37,977 nt of DNA from the IMG/VR virus record IMGVR_UViG_3300032249_000086, positions 1 to 37,977 of that record. The stretch is one strand, 5' to 3'. Made by a program: the position numbers and the translations under genes. Position 1 is the first letter of the stretch. The number at the start of each line of letters is the position of its first letter. The notes under the pieces are model-generated. The model was not told the origin of the DNA. It worked only from the letters and a program-made list of their open reading frames with translations, and did no database searches. This document shows, piece by piece, positions 16,787-23,319 of this stretch. Origin of the DNA: a virus.

Positions 16787-17305
16787 TTATTCCTTTGCTT
16801 TAGGTTTCCAGCTATCGCCAAATGCTTCTTTCTTACGCCCTGCTTGTGTAGGCATACCTGCTCTGTCTACCAGCCTGTCTACTTCTTCATCTTCCATACC
16901 TAAACGGGCTTGTATTTCTTCTTTACTAACGCCTTCGTCTACTATGCCACGCACAATATTAGCCATAGATAAAATGCCATGCGTACCTCTAGCACGATTA
17001 TGTCGTATGGTACTCATCTGCCTATGTACTGGGTCAATGTCTACTGTGACTGTAGGGACCATTCCATTAAACCGTTCCATTAATTTTTTTTGCCCACTAA
17101 CGGTATATCTATGAAAGCCATCCACAATAGTATTATCAGGAAGAATAACAATAGGTTGTGTCCAGCCATCCTCAATAATAGATGTAACTAATAACTCCAT
17201 CTCAGGCGGGGCTACCTTATTAGGATTGTAGTCATTAGGTTTTAAATCTTTTCTATCTTTCCAAACTACTTTGCTAATTGGTTGTGTCTTAATATCGTGA
17301 GCCAT
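16787..17305 (-). CDS. IbrB-like ParB/Srx-domain protein
   Basis: A 172-residue protein with a ParB/sulfiredoxin-like fold: LKPNDYNPNKVAPPEMELL (box I region), a conserved IVDGFHRYTVSG (61-71) in the nucleotide-binding position, then TIRHNRARGTHG and a helical C-terminus with an HTH-like segment (SKEEIQARLGMEDEEVDRLV). Together with the PAPS-reductase-family gene just upstream (17-base overlap) this is the IbrA-IbrB pair known from E. coli, where it activates eib prophage genes. It probably binds nucleotide and/or DNA. Start ATG 17305 has a GAGGAATCGG ribosome site. Confidence 0.85.
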   Translation of the reverse strand: MAHDIKTQPISKVVWKDRKDLKPNDYNPNKVAPPEMELLVTSIIEDGWTQPIVILPDNTIVDGFHRYTVSGQKKLMERFNGMVPTVTVDIDPVHRQMSTIRHNRARGTHGILSMANIVRGIVDEGVSKEEIQARLGMEDEEVDRLVDRAGMPTQAGRKKEAFGDSWKPKAKE

Positions 17306-18476
17306 AATCCGATTCCTCTATATCTTCCATTGTTACGCCTATCTTATCTCTAGCCAAACTAGCATTAGCGTTGACTTGCCCTTTTCTTCTTTCTTTTAAA
17401 TCACCACGATTAGCAATCATAGCTAGAAATTTCCAGCTAAGACCAGTAATTAAATCAGGCTCTGTTTCATGCAACGGTCTATTAGTCTTAGATTTATGCT
17501 GTGCTAATAAATTTACTATGTTATTTGCGACTAATCCTTTTAGGTCTTTAGGGTATAGCTCTAATAATGCGTAAGTCCATTCTTTCCATGTCATGCCTTC
17601 AGGTAATACCATCTTGCCAAAGCCATACAGCTCAGTATTAGCGTATCTGCCAGCAGTAGCCGCCCCATGCACACGATTAATCATCTTGTGCCACATATGA
17701 GGCCATCCCTGTGCATAAATCCATAAGCCGCCAAGAGGTTCTTCTCCATATGGAGGGCATACCCGTTGCGTACTAGGTGCTACGCCCATCATACTCATAA
17801 TGTCATACGACCTGTTGTAATCCCAACCAAACAATCTAGGCGCAGTCCATACATCAAAAGTAGTCCAATCGTATATAGGGCTTGTAGGGTAGTTGTGTCC
17901 GTTTCTAGGTCCACCTATCCAATTTAATTTGGTTTTTTGCGCTACGCTACGATACCGCCGCAATGATTCATCTGCTCTAATACCTCTTACATCTGCAACT
18001 GTGCCGTGTTCAGGTCCATAAACATAGTGTGCAATATCAGGAACGCTATCGCCCCATTTAAACTCTTTAAGTTCAGTAACTACATTAGGGTTGTCAGGCA
18101 TATCTCTTACCCATAAGTCTTTTTTGGCTGGGTCCCAACATTGCCAATACGGTTCTTTGCGACTGCAAGCATTCCTATGTCTAATAGGAATACATAACCA
18201 TTTAAGCCGTACTTCAGGCATAAGGCGTACACGCTCAACATAGTCTATGGTGTCAGGATGTATAGCTTCCTCATCCCAAAAATAAACATCAAGCGGCAGT
18301 TTGTTTTTTTTCTTTGCTACTTCTAAAGCAAGGTTTAGGCAGACAGTAGAATCTTTGCCACCACTAAAAGAAACAACTACTTTGTCAAAATTATCAAACA
18401 AATATTCAAAGCGTTCTATAGCGGCATCATAAACATTAACGCCTTCTACTACTTCTTTTTTAAGGATTCTGCCCAT
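17289..18476 (-). CDS. IbrA-like PAPS reductase-family protein (DUF3440)
   Basis: A 395-residue protein with the PP-loop of the adenine nucleotide alpha hydrolase fold, VVVSFSGGKDSTVCLNLA (SGGKDS at 38-43), then YFWDEEAIHPDT, an RGIRADESLRRY segment and YPTSPIYDWTTFDVW, all as in PAPS reductase / DndC-like proteins. The C-terminal part (GLWIYAQGWPHMWHKMINRVHG and following) matches the DUF3440 extension of IbrA. It probably activates or transfers sulfur or adenylates a substrate; a classic CysH role is doubtful as the catalytic C-terminal ECG motif of CysH is not seen. It overlaps the Bug gene upstream and the IbrB-like gene downstream by 17 bases each. Confidence 0.88.
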   Translation of the reverse strand: MGRILKKEVVEGVNVYDAAIERFEYLFDNFDKVVVSFSGGKDSTVCLNLALEVAKKKNKLPLDVYFWDEEAIHPDTIDYVERVRLMPEVRLKWLCIPIRHRNACSRKEPYWQCWDPAKKDLWVRDMPDNPNVVTELKEFKWGDSVPDIAHYVYGPEHGTVADVRGIRADESLRRYRSVAQKTKLNWIGGPRNGHNYPTSPIYDWTTFDVWTAPRLFGWDYNRSYDIMSMMGVAPSTQRVCPPYGEEPLGGLWIYAQGWPHMWHKMINRVHGAATAGRYANTELYGFGKMVLPEGMTWKEWTYALLELYPKDLKGLVANNIVNLLAQHKSKTNRPLHETEPDLITGLSWKFLAMIANRGDLKERRKGQVNANASLARDKIGVTMEDIEESDYGSRY

Positions 18477-19329
18477 CTTTTGCGCCTTTTATTGTCCTGT
18501 CTATTGGTCTATATCTGTCTTGTTCTTGTTTTACAAAATTAGCAAATTGTTTCCTGCTCATAATATTTATGTTGTAGCCTTGTTTTTTCATCCACTCAAC
18601 AGTCTCAGGTTGCTTTAGGATTTTTACAAACTCTGTGTGCCACATATCTAATAATTTAGGGTCTGTGCCTTTAGGCGCAAACACTCCCCACCATAAATCG
18701 TCTTGTGTATTAGTAGGAATAATTTTTATGCGGTCAGAAGTAATCCATTGATTGACTACTGGAGCAGGTGAGTATGCAATGCTAGTTTCATTTGTTACTA
18801 CAGATTGCAATGCAGGTGCGCCACCTTTATAAGGTACATGAATTGTCATATATCCTTTTAGTGTCTGCGCCATCATAATATCTGCTACGCTACCAATGCC
18901 ATCTGATGCGTAAGTAATAATATTATTTTTTGCGTAATCCTTTAGCTCTGCAACTGTATTAGGCGGAAATGCTTTATTAGCAACTAACATCTCTTTTGCT
19001 GTTGCGACTAATACTACTGGCTCTACATCCCAATTAGTCTTTACTTTAGGTGTTAAATATTGCCCTACATCAATAGCTTGCGGCGTTACATGACCCATCA
19101 TTAGCGTTCTGCCATCAGGTGCAGATTTAGCTACTATGTCAGTCCCAATCATGCCTGATGCACCAGCTTTATTTTCTACATAAAATTTACCCTGCATTTT
19201 ATTTTCAAAATACCGAGTAACAATATCTGTGCCGCCGCCTACTGGATAAGCTACTACCATCTTGACGGGCTTCTGTGCTTGCACATTTAAAGAAGCCAAC
19301 ATAATTAAAGCTAACGCATATCTACGCAT
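18460..19329 (-). CDS. Bug/TctC-family tripartite tricarboxylate solute-binding protein
   Basis: A 289-residue protein with a signal peptide (MRRYALALIMLASLNVQAQ, cleavage probably after QA) followed by the family's core: VAYPVGGGTDIVTRYF, FYVENKAGASGMIGTDIVAKSAPDGRTLMMGH, and MTIHVPYKGGAPALQ, which form the carboxylate-binding loops. Family members bind carboxylates or similar small molecules in the periplasm for TctAB transporters or for sensing. It is slightly shorter than the usual about 320 residues but has no broken region. No TctA or TctB gene is in the phage. It overlaps the ParB-domain gene by 8 bases and the IbrA-like gene by 17, so it is a settled member of this operon, not a stray insert. 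Its codon choice by eye matches its AT-rich neighbours. Confidence 0.93.
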   Translation of the reverse strand: MRRYALALIMLASLNVQAQKPVKMVVAYPVGGGTDIVTRYFENKMQGKFYVENKAGASGMIGTDIVAKSAPDGRTLMMGHVTPQAIDVGQYLTPKVKTNWDVEPVVLVATAKEMLVANKAFPPNTVAELKDYAKNNIITYASDGIGSVADIMMAQTLKGYMTIHVPYKGGAPALQSVVTNETSIAYSPAPVVNQWITSDRIKIIPTNTQDDLWWGVFAPKGTDPKLLDMWHTEFVKILKQPETVEWMKKQGYNINIMSRKQFANFVKQEQDRYRPIDRTIKGAKDGQNP

Positions 19330-19942
19330 CTAAATATTCCTTACAAATAACCCACATTGCTTGTCCGCTATTTTCAAGAGTGTGTTGCTCTTTGGCTTTG
19401 CGTAATGCCTTAAAAATTGTATCTCGCTGGTCATGCTCTAGCATTACTGATAATGGAAACATCTCTTGGTCAGGTCTGTCGCTAGTATCTACATCGTCAT
19501 CTATTCCAGCATCTGCCACCATAGCATCTAAGCGTTCTTGGTCTTTATCATCTGCCAGCCTAGCTAAATCACTTTCATTAAAGCCAAGCGTACTTAAATC
19601 TACATTACCATCCTGTAGGGCTCGCAATTCTAAATCCAGCATAGAAGTGTTCCAATGCGAATTAAGGGCAATTTTGTTATCTGCCAAGATGTACGCTTTC
19701 TTTTGTAGTTCGGTCAGGTGCGGCAACCTAATGCATGGTACATCTTTTAACTCTAGCTTCATAGCCGCATATAAGCGACCATGTCCAGCTATCAGAGTAT
19801 TATTTTCATCAATCAGTATTGGATTATTAAATCCATACTCTCTGATGCTTCCTGCTATCTGAGCAATCTGTTTATCGTCATGTTCTCTAGCGTTGTTTGC
19901 ATAAGGGATTAATTTATCTATCTTGACTTGTTCAATTTTCAT
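19322..19942 (-). CDS. ParB-domain protein (methylase-partner type)
   Basis: A 206-residue protein with a ParB N-terminal nuclease/CTPase-like domain: VKIDKLIPYANNAREHDDKQIAQIAGSI, then LIDENNTLIAGHGRLYAAMKL (box II-like GHGRLYAA at 53-60) and ILADNKIALNSHWN. This is the version usually fused to, or located beside, phage DNA methyltransferases, but no methyltransferase domain follows here; instead there is an acidic linker (DDDVDTSDRPDQE) and a short helical end. A role in nucleotide/DNA binding is likely. It overlaps the wHTH-like gene by 11 bases and the Bug gene by 8. Confidence 0.88.
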   Translation of the reverse strand: MKIEQVKIDKLIPYANNAREHDDKQIAQIAGSIREYGFNNPILIDENNTLIAGHGRLYAAMKLELKDVPCIRLPHLTELQKKAYILADNKIALNSHWNTSMLDLELRALQDGNVDLSTLGFNESDLARLADDKDQERLDAMVADAGIDDDVDTSDRPDQEMFPLSVMLEHDQRDTIFKALRKAKEQHTLENSGQAMWVICKEYLDA

Positions 19943-20183
19943 TTGTCTGCACCAATGGCAATTTTTCAGAGTGATATGTGTATGACCAAATTTCTTTGCG
20001 ACCTCTCGCTAAGTTACTTGGTACTTTTTGCCTTGTTACATAACGATTTTTCATCAGATAACAAAGAGCCATTGATATTTGGCTTGCTTTTAATTCAGGA
20101 TAGACTTCTTTAATTGCAGTAAGTGTTACTGGCTCAGTCTTTGTCTTTAATAGTGTGCGTAGTTTTGATGCGGCTTGTGTCAT
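19932..20183 (-). CDS. Small winged-helix-like DNA-binding protein (putative)
   Basis: An 83-residue basic protein with a pattern of helices and a wing: LRTLLKTKTEPVTLTAIKEVYPELKASQISMALCYLMKNRYVTRQKV, where the LTAIKEVYPELKASQISMAL part looks like an HTH and YVTRQKV...EIWSYTY like a wing. It is the first gene after a strong promoter, and a 10-bp inverted repeat flanks its start, so autoregulation of the cassette is possible. The call is by pattern only. Confidence 0.6.
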   Translation of the reverse strand: MTQAASKLRTLLKTKTEPVTLTAIKEVYPELKASQISMALCYLMKNRYVTRQKVPSNLARGRKEIWSYTYHSEKLPLVQTNEN

Positions 20184-20217
20184 GATGCCCCCGTGTTGTA
20201 TTACATAGGGGCATCAT
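20182..20217. repeat. 10-bp perfect inverted repeat at the cassette promoter (possible operator)
   Basis: ATGATGCCCC (20182-20191) and GGGGCATCAT (20208-20217) form a perfect inverted repeat with a 16-base spacer. One arm covers the start codon of the wHTH-like gene and its GGGGG ribosome site; the other covers the -10 box of the promoter. Since transcription from that promoter would begin between the arms, the mRNA would hold only one of them, so a DNA operator is more likely than an RNA hairpin for this transcript. Read-through RNA from DUF932 would form a hairpin hiding the start. Confidence 0.7.
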
Positions 20218-20240
20218 ACTGGACTTCTAATATATGTCAA
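20213..20240 (-). promoter_or_regulatory. Sigma-70-type promoter for the ParB-Bug-IbrAB cassette
   Basis: On the minus strand TTGACA (20240-20235, perfect -35) is followed after 16 bases by TATGAT (20218-20213, five of six). The expected start near 20206 gives a leader of about 23 bases to ATG 20183. The -35 overlaps the DUF932 stop. This could be the main promoter for the cassette and the late genes that follow without a clear break. Confidence 0.75.
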
Positions 20241-21217
20241 GCAGTTAATAGCAATTTTGTAGCATTATTTTTCATGCGGTCGCCATTGCCAAACCAAGCT
20301 GAATTTAACCGAGCATCAGCACTATGAGTAGGCTTGTGATGGTCATAATACTCAGTTACAGCATTAAGCATAGCCCACTTTGTATAGCCTACCATTCCAG
20401 CCCCCATAGCTCCCCCATCAAATAAATTCATAATCTTTTGATAGGCACGATTATGTGACAGGTCATAGTCTTCTCTGTCAATCTGACTTAAAGGCGCAAT
20501 TAGATTTTTAATAAATACATCTGCTTGATTGCGATTCATTTGTTGGCGTTGTAATACTTTAGCCATCTCAATAAATGAGCCAAACGATGCTACCGCATTT
20601 CCGAGCTTTGCTTTTACAGCCGCATGGTCAAACTTTTTAATATGCGAGAAAGATACGCTGTGAGCATTTTCGTGATGCGCCATTGTAAGCGTGTTATTGC
20701 AGACAACTCTTACAGTCGTGAATCGTGCTGTTGTAGCCAGCGACCTGTCGCAAGATGTAGATAACAGTAAAAAACCGCCTACGCCATCGCCCTTAATGAC
20801 TTCTGCGTATTTACCTGTCTGTGCTAGAGCCCACATCCGCTTGCCGCCCATCAACGTTCCAGCCGTATGTATCTTGAATCCGTTTTCATCAATTAAATCA
20901 CGGAAAAACTCTAATACTTCTTTTGGTTGTACGGGTTTATACCTATCCGATACTACAGACAGAGGGGCTTTTGTATCGCTACGATGTAATACATTCTGTC
21001 CTGCAAAGTCGTAGGTAGCAATGCCGTAGCCAGTAGTAGATAAGCCTTTGTACTGTACGCCTGTGGTTTCTATAGTCCAGTCAAGCCCTGCCGCTTTCTG
21101 CCATTCTTCAATACTTGCATCTTGCGTTAATACTTGACCACTTCTATGCCAAGGCGTTTCGCCTACAAACGCCATCTCAACAAATCCATCTGCTCTTACT
21201 GTTAATTCTGCCGCCAT
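20237..21217 (-). CDS. DUF932 phage/plasmid-like protein
   Basis: A 326-residue protein of the DUF932 (TIGR03299-type) family: AFVGETPWHRSGQVL near the N-terminus, SDTKAPLSVVSDRYKPVQPKEVLEFFRDL, an inner GGFLLLSTSCDRSLATTARFTTVRVVCNNTL block, and NSAWFGNGDRMKNNATKLL at the end. The family is widespread in phages and plasmids; its function is not established. It is the last gene of the left early operon before the cassette promoter. Start ATG 21217 has an AGAGAGGAATT ribosome site. Confidence 0.88.
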   Translation of the reverse strand: MAAELTVRADGFVEMAFVGETPWHRSGQVLTQDASIEEWQKAAGLDWTIETTGVQYKGLSTTGYGIATYDFAGQNVLHRSDTKAPLSVVSDRYKPVQPKEVLEFFRDLIDENGFKIHTAGTLMGGKRMWALAQTGKYAEVIKGDGVGGFLLLSTSCDRSLATTARFTTVRVVCNNTLTMAHHENAHSVSFSHIKKFDHAAVKAKLGNAVASFGSFIEMAKVLQRQQMNRNQADVFIKNLIAPLSQIDREDYDLSHNRAYQKIMNLFDGGAMGAGMVGYTKWAMLNAVTEYYDHHKPTHSADARLNSAWFGNGDRMKNNATKLLLTA

Positions 21218-21230
21218 GATAATTCCTCTC

Positions 21231-21365
21231 TTATTTTATCCAATGAGCTAAGTTATAGCCCAATATTATTAAACCCATTATTGCTCCAAATGCTACGCCT
21301 ACTATTGCTACCGCTAACCACTCTACCCAATACGGTATTTGTTTGTCATCAAAAAAGAGCTTCAT
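21231..21365 (-). CDS. Small membrane protein, 44 residues
   Basis: Read from ATG 21365 to TAA 21231. The first 16 residues are polar and aromatic (KLFFDDKQIPYWVEW); residues about 17-38 form one hydrophobic helix (LAVAIVGVAFGAIMGLIILGY). The ribosome site CGAAAGGAA lies within the end of the cyclotransferase-like gene, which it overlaps by 17 bases. Function unknown; a single-span inner-membrane peptide is likely. Confidence 0.65.
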   Translation of the reverse strand: MKLFFDDKQIPYWVEWLAVAIVGVAFGAIMGLIILGYNLAHWIK

Positions 21366-21792
21366 TTGTATTCCTTTCGTATGCATCTTTTGTGAACTTT
21401 AATGCTTCTTCTAAAAACAAAGTATTAATATTGCAGTCTAAATAACCTTGTTTAATAGCGTTGTAATAACTGTGCGTAGGTGCAGAATAGCCGTCATAGT
21501 TCATAAAATATATAAATGCTTTTTTATATTTATGTTTAACTTTAACTTCTGTAATACCTCTGCCGTAATGATGTGGATAACCTTCGTACATATCTAGGGC
21601 TTGTAAGCAATCCTGAGTTATGGTCCACAAGCCGATTGGTACTACGCTACCCTTACTAAATTCAATGTCAGCTACGCCTCTAAAAACAAGCCTGTAGTTA
21701 AGTAATTGTCCTATGCCAACAAATTTAGCTTTAGGGCAACGCCTAGACATTTGGTCATGGTTAAGATTACTGCCGTATGCCGCATACAACAT
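21349..21792 (-). CDS. Gamma-glutamylcyclotransferase-like protein (GGCT/AIG2 fold)
   Basis: A 147-residue protein starting MLYAAYGSNLNHDQMSRRCP, the family signature (YGSN at 6-9 forms the gamma-glutamyl-binding loop). A glutamate in MYEGYP (Glu70) is at the place of the catalytic acid, and FIYFMNYDG follows as in the family. It would cyclise gamma-glutamyl groups, releasing 5-oxoproline, or reshape a related bond. I use ATG 21792 (ribosome site CGAAAGGAAATTAAT) instead of a longer frame starting at 21867 whose extra residues overlap the upstream gene. It pairs in the operon with an amidoligase-like gene. Confidence 0.88.
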   Translation of the reverse strand: MLYAAYGSNLNHDQMSRRCPKAKFVGIGQLLNYRLVFRGVADIEFSKGSVVPIGLWTITQDCLQALDMYEGYPHHYGRGITEVKVKHKYKKAFIYFMNYDGYSAPTHSYYNAIKQGYLDCNINTLFLEEALKFTKDAYERNTNEALF

Positions 21793-21793
21793 A

Positions 21794-21949
21794 TTAATTT
21801 CCTTTCGTTTTGTAAATTTCAATAACATCTGATGCTTTTTCTGCAATACGCAGAAACTCTCTTTCAAATCTTACAAAGTCAAATGGCTCTGCATTTTTGA
21901 ACATTTCTAATATTTCTGTCATTTGTTTGTTTGCTGTCATTAAGTCCAT
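21794..21949 (-). CDS. Hypothetical 51-residue helical protein
   Basis: Read from ATG 21949 (ribosome site CACGAAAGGAAAC) to TAA 21794, 1 base before the next start. The product is one or two charged helices (KQMTEILEMFKNAEPFDFVRF, then REFLRIAEKASDVIEIY) and ends TKGN, because the ribosome site of the next gene is encoded inside its last codons. A canonical extended -10 promoter lies just upstream. Confidence 0.7.
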   Translation of the reverse strand: MDLMTANKQMTEILEMFKNAEPFDFVRFEREFLRIAEKASDVIEIYKTKGN

Positions 21950-21976
21950 GATGTTTCCTTTCGTGTGGATATAAGT

Positions 21977-21985
21977 ATTATAGCA
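21977..21985 (-). promoter_or_regulatory. Extended -10 promoter before the 51-residue gene
   Basis: On the minus strand TGCTATAAT (21985-21977) is a perfect extended -10 (TGnTATAAT). No good -35 is seen, as is usual for extended -10 promoters. It lies between two direct copies of AATACTTAT, which may be operator sites. The expected start near 21970 gives a leader of about 21 bases that carries the CACGAAAGGAA ribosome site. Confidence 0.65.
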
Positions 21986-22000
21986 TAAGTATTACAAATA

Positions 22001-22246
22001 TTAATTTGTTTTGCATACAGTCACAAAACCGCCAGCTATTAAATCGTCTAAAAAATGCTGGTCGTTGTACCAGTCAATTTCTGAGCCGTTGTAGCATTTG
22101 CATCGTGTAGACACATCTTCCATAAATTGCTGTCTGCTAATAGATGGCGCACGACTGTCGCTACGCATTGCATCTACAAACTCGCTAGGGTCAGAGGCTG
22201 TCACAAAGCCTCCGCCGTCAAAAAAGTATATATATTTGGTTTTCAT
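22001..22246 (-). CDS. Hypothetical protein, 81 residues
   Basis: A small acidic protein with two similar ends: FDGGGFVTASDPSEFVDAM near the start and FLDDLIAGGFVTVCKTN at the end, so GGFVT occurs twice and may reflect a beta-hairpin dimer. Middle: RQQFMEDVSTRCKCYNGSEIDWYND. No known family is recognised. It starts 3 bases before the end of the amidoligase-like gene stop, with a CAAGGAGTTT ribosome site, so both are translated from one message. Confidence 0.65.
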   Translation of the reverse strand: MKTKYIYFFDGGGFVTASDPSEFVDAMRSDSRAPSISRQQFMEDVSTRCKCYNGSEIDWYNDQHFLDDLIAGGFVTVCKTN

Positions 22247-22248
22247 AA

Positions 22249-23058
22249 TTAAACTCCTTGTAATTGTGTTGCTCTTGCTTTGTAATACTGTGCTATTGCT
22301 GGTGTAATCTTGTTTCTGCGTACCATGCCAGCCAGCATTGTGTCGAGTGCTACCTTGGCTGTGTACTGCTCTTTAAATGCTTTAACTGCTGTATGGTCTT
22401 GCGCATCAGCTACCATGCCGAATGTCAAGCGGATGTAATTCTCTACTTTGTCTGCATCTGTTGTGCCGCTATGATGGCGAAACTCTACAGAACCCATACG
22501 AAAGAAGCTCTGCAAATTTAGTTTGAGGTAACGGGTAGAAAATAATTGTCCGAGTTGGCGTACTGTGCGAGTTTTGTCAATGTCGGAAAATAATACTTGT
22601 TGCGACTCTACTGATGTATTAGTCATGCTTCCGTAGAGTGAGCCGACATAACGATTTGCTTGGTTGCGGCGGCTTGCTGGTTGGATAGAATCCATGCCAG
22701 CCTCAAATTTTACAAAACGCTTAAACAAATTACGAAACTCTTTGATGCCCCAGTTAGAAACATTGTGATGAATGTGAAAGCCTGTAGACTGATTTACTTG
22801 TGCGCCGAGTGCTGTAATGATTTCGCATACTTGACGAATTGTTGCAATGCCAGCCTCGCCTTCTAGGATTGGGCTTACTACTTCAAAGCCGTCACGACCT
22901 TGGATTGAGCCATCAAATTTAATTTGAAACTTTGTGTAATCGCAACCGCTATAGTGTGAACGAATTGCTGGAATGCCAGCGTTGTTAAGAGCATCAACAA
23001 CTGTCTGCATTGGAACATTGAAGCACTCTAACTCTACACCAAATTTACCGTTAATCAT
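22249..23058 (-). CDS. Amidoligase-family (COOH-NH2 ligase) protein
   Basis: A 269-residue protein starting MINGKFGVELECFNV; the GVELEC strand (7-12) is the hallmark of the Amidoligase_2 / glutamine-synthetase-like ATP-dependent ligase family, with FDGSI...GFEVVSPILEG (metal and ATP ligands of the Exx-type) and GFHIHHNVS (His/Asn) following, then RYLKLNLQSF and VEFRHHSGTTDADKVENYIRL, the conserved late RxHxG.. part. It would join a carboxylate to an amine using ATP. I use ATG 23058 with the ribosome site CACGAAAGGGAG; an extension to 23112 is not supported. Neighbouring GGCT-like gene suggests gamma-glutamyl-type chemistry. Confidence 0.88.
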   Translation of the reverse strand: MINGKFGVELECFNVPMQTVVDALNNAGIPAIRSHYSGCDYTKFQIKFDGSIQGRDGFEVVSPILEGEAGIATIRQVCEIITALGAQVNQSTGFHIHHNVSNWGIKEFRNLFKRFVKFEAGMDSIQPASRRNQANRYVGSLYGSMTNTSVESQQVLFSDIDKTRTVRQLGQLFSTRYLKLNLQSFFRMGSVEFRHHSGTTDADKVENYIRLTFGMVADAQDHTAVKAFKEQYTAKVALDTMLAGMVRRNKITPAIAQYYKARATQLQGV

Positions 23059-23103
23059 TTTTAACTCCCTTTCGTGTTGGGGCTTTCGTCTGCCCATGTA
23101 GAT

Positions 23104-23131
23104 ATAATACATGAAAATAATACTTATGCAA
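23104..23131 (-). promoter_or_regulatory. Possible promoter before the amidoligase-like gene
   Basis: On the minus strand TTGCAT (23131-23126) and TATTAT (23109-23104) are 16 bases apart. The -10 is good (five of six) and the -35 poor (three of six). It is in the right place, about 46 bases before the start codon. The AATACTTATG element found near 21977 also occurs here in the opposite direction (23119-23128). Confidence 0.35.
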
Positions 23132-23203
23132 TATCTATCACAAATATATTTTTGTTTTATAAATCAATGACTTACAGGGGTCTAAACCAGCTAGAAAGGG
23201 GTT

Positions 23204-23224
23204 TTTGCCTATTTTTTAGGCAAA
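23204..23224. repeat. 8-bp perfect hairpin in the SSB-amidoligase gap
   Basis: TTTGCCTA (23204-23211) and TAGGCAAA (23217-23224) enclose TTTTT. There is no T-run after it in the minus direction, so it is not a standard terminator for the SSB gene; it may be a protein-binding site or an mRNA stability hairpin. Confidence 0.55.
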
Positions 23225-23247
23225 TATAAGGGTAAATCCTAATGGGT

Positions 23248-23311
23248 GGGGCTATAGACCACGAAAGGAGTTTGCAGTTTATTGAGTGATGCGGCACTCG
23301 CCTACAGCCCC
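23248..23311 (-). other. Nested stem-loop region after the SSB gene
   Basis: The minus-strand RNA just past the SSB stop can form an outer 10-bp stem GGGGCTGTAG / CTATAGCCCC (23311-23302 with 23257-23248, one G-U pair) with an inner GAGTG / CACTC hairpin (23299-23295 with 23288-23284). A copy of CACGAAAGGAG lies on the plus strand at 23260-23270 inside it. Role unknown; together with the hairpin at 23204-23224 it fills the genome's longest gene-free gap (23059-23319). Confidence 0.45.
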
Positions 23312-23319
23312 AAAGCTAA

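Noticed and set aside
17289-18476. Assimilatory PAPS reductase (CysH) as an ordinary sulfur-metabolism gene
   Set aside because: The protein has the long DUF3440 C-terminal part, lacks the CysH C-terminal cysteine motif, and is paired with an IbrB-like gene.
21793-21867. Longer start for the cyclotransferase-like protein
   Set aside because: The extra 25 residues overlap the 51-residue gene, while the family signature and a good ribosome site both point to ATG 21792.
23204-23224. Terminator for the SSB message
   Set aside because: The hairpin has no T-run on the 3' side in the direction of transcription.
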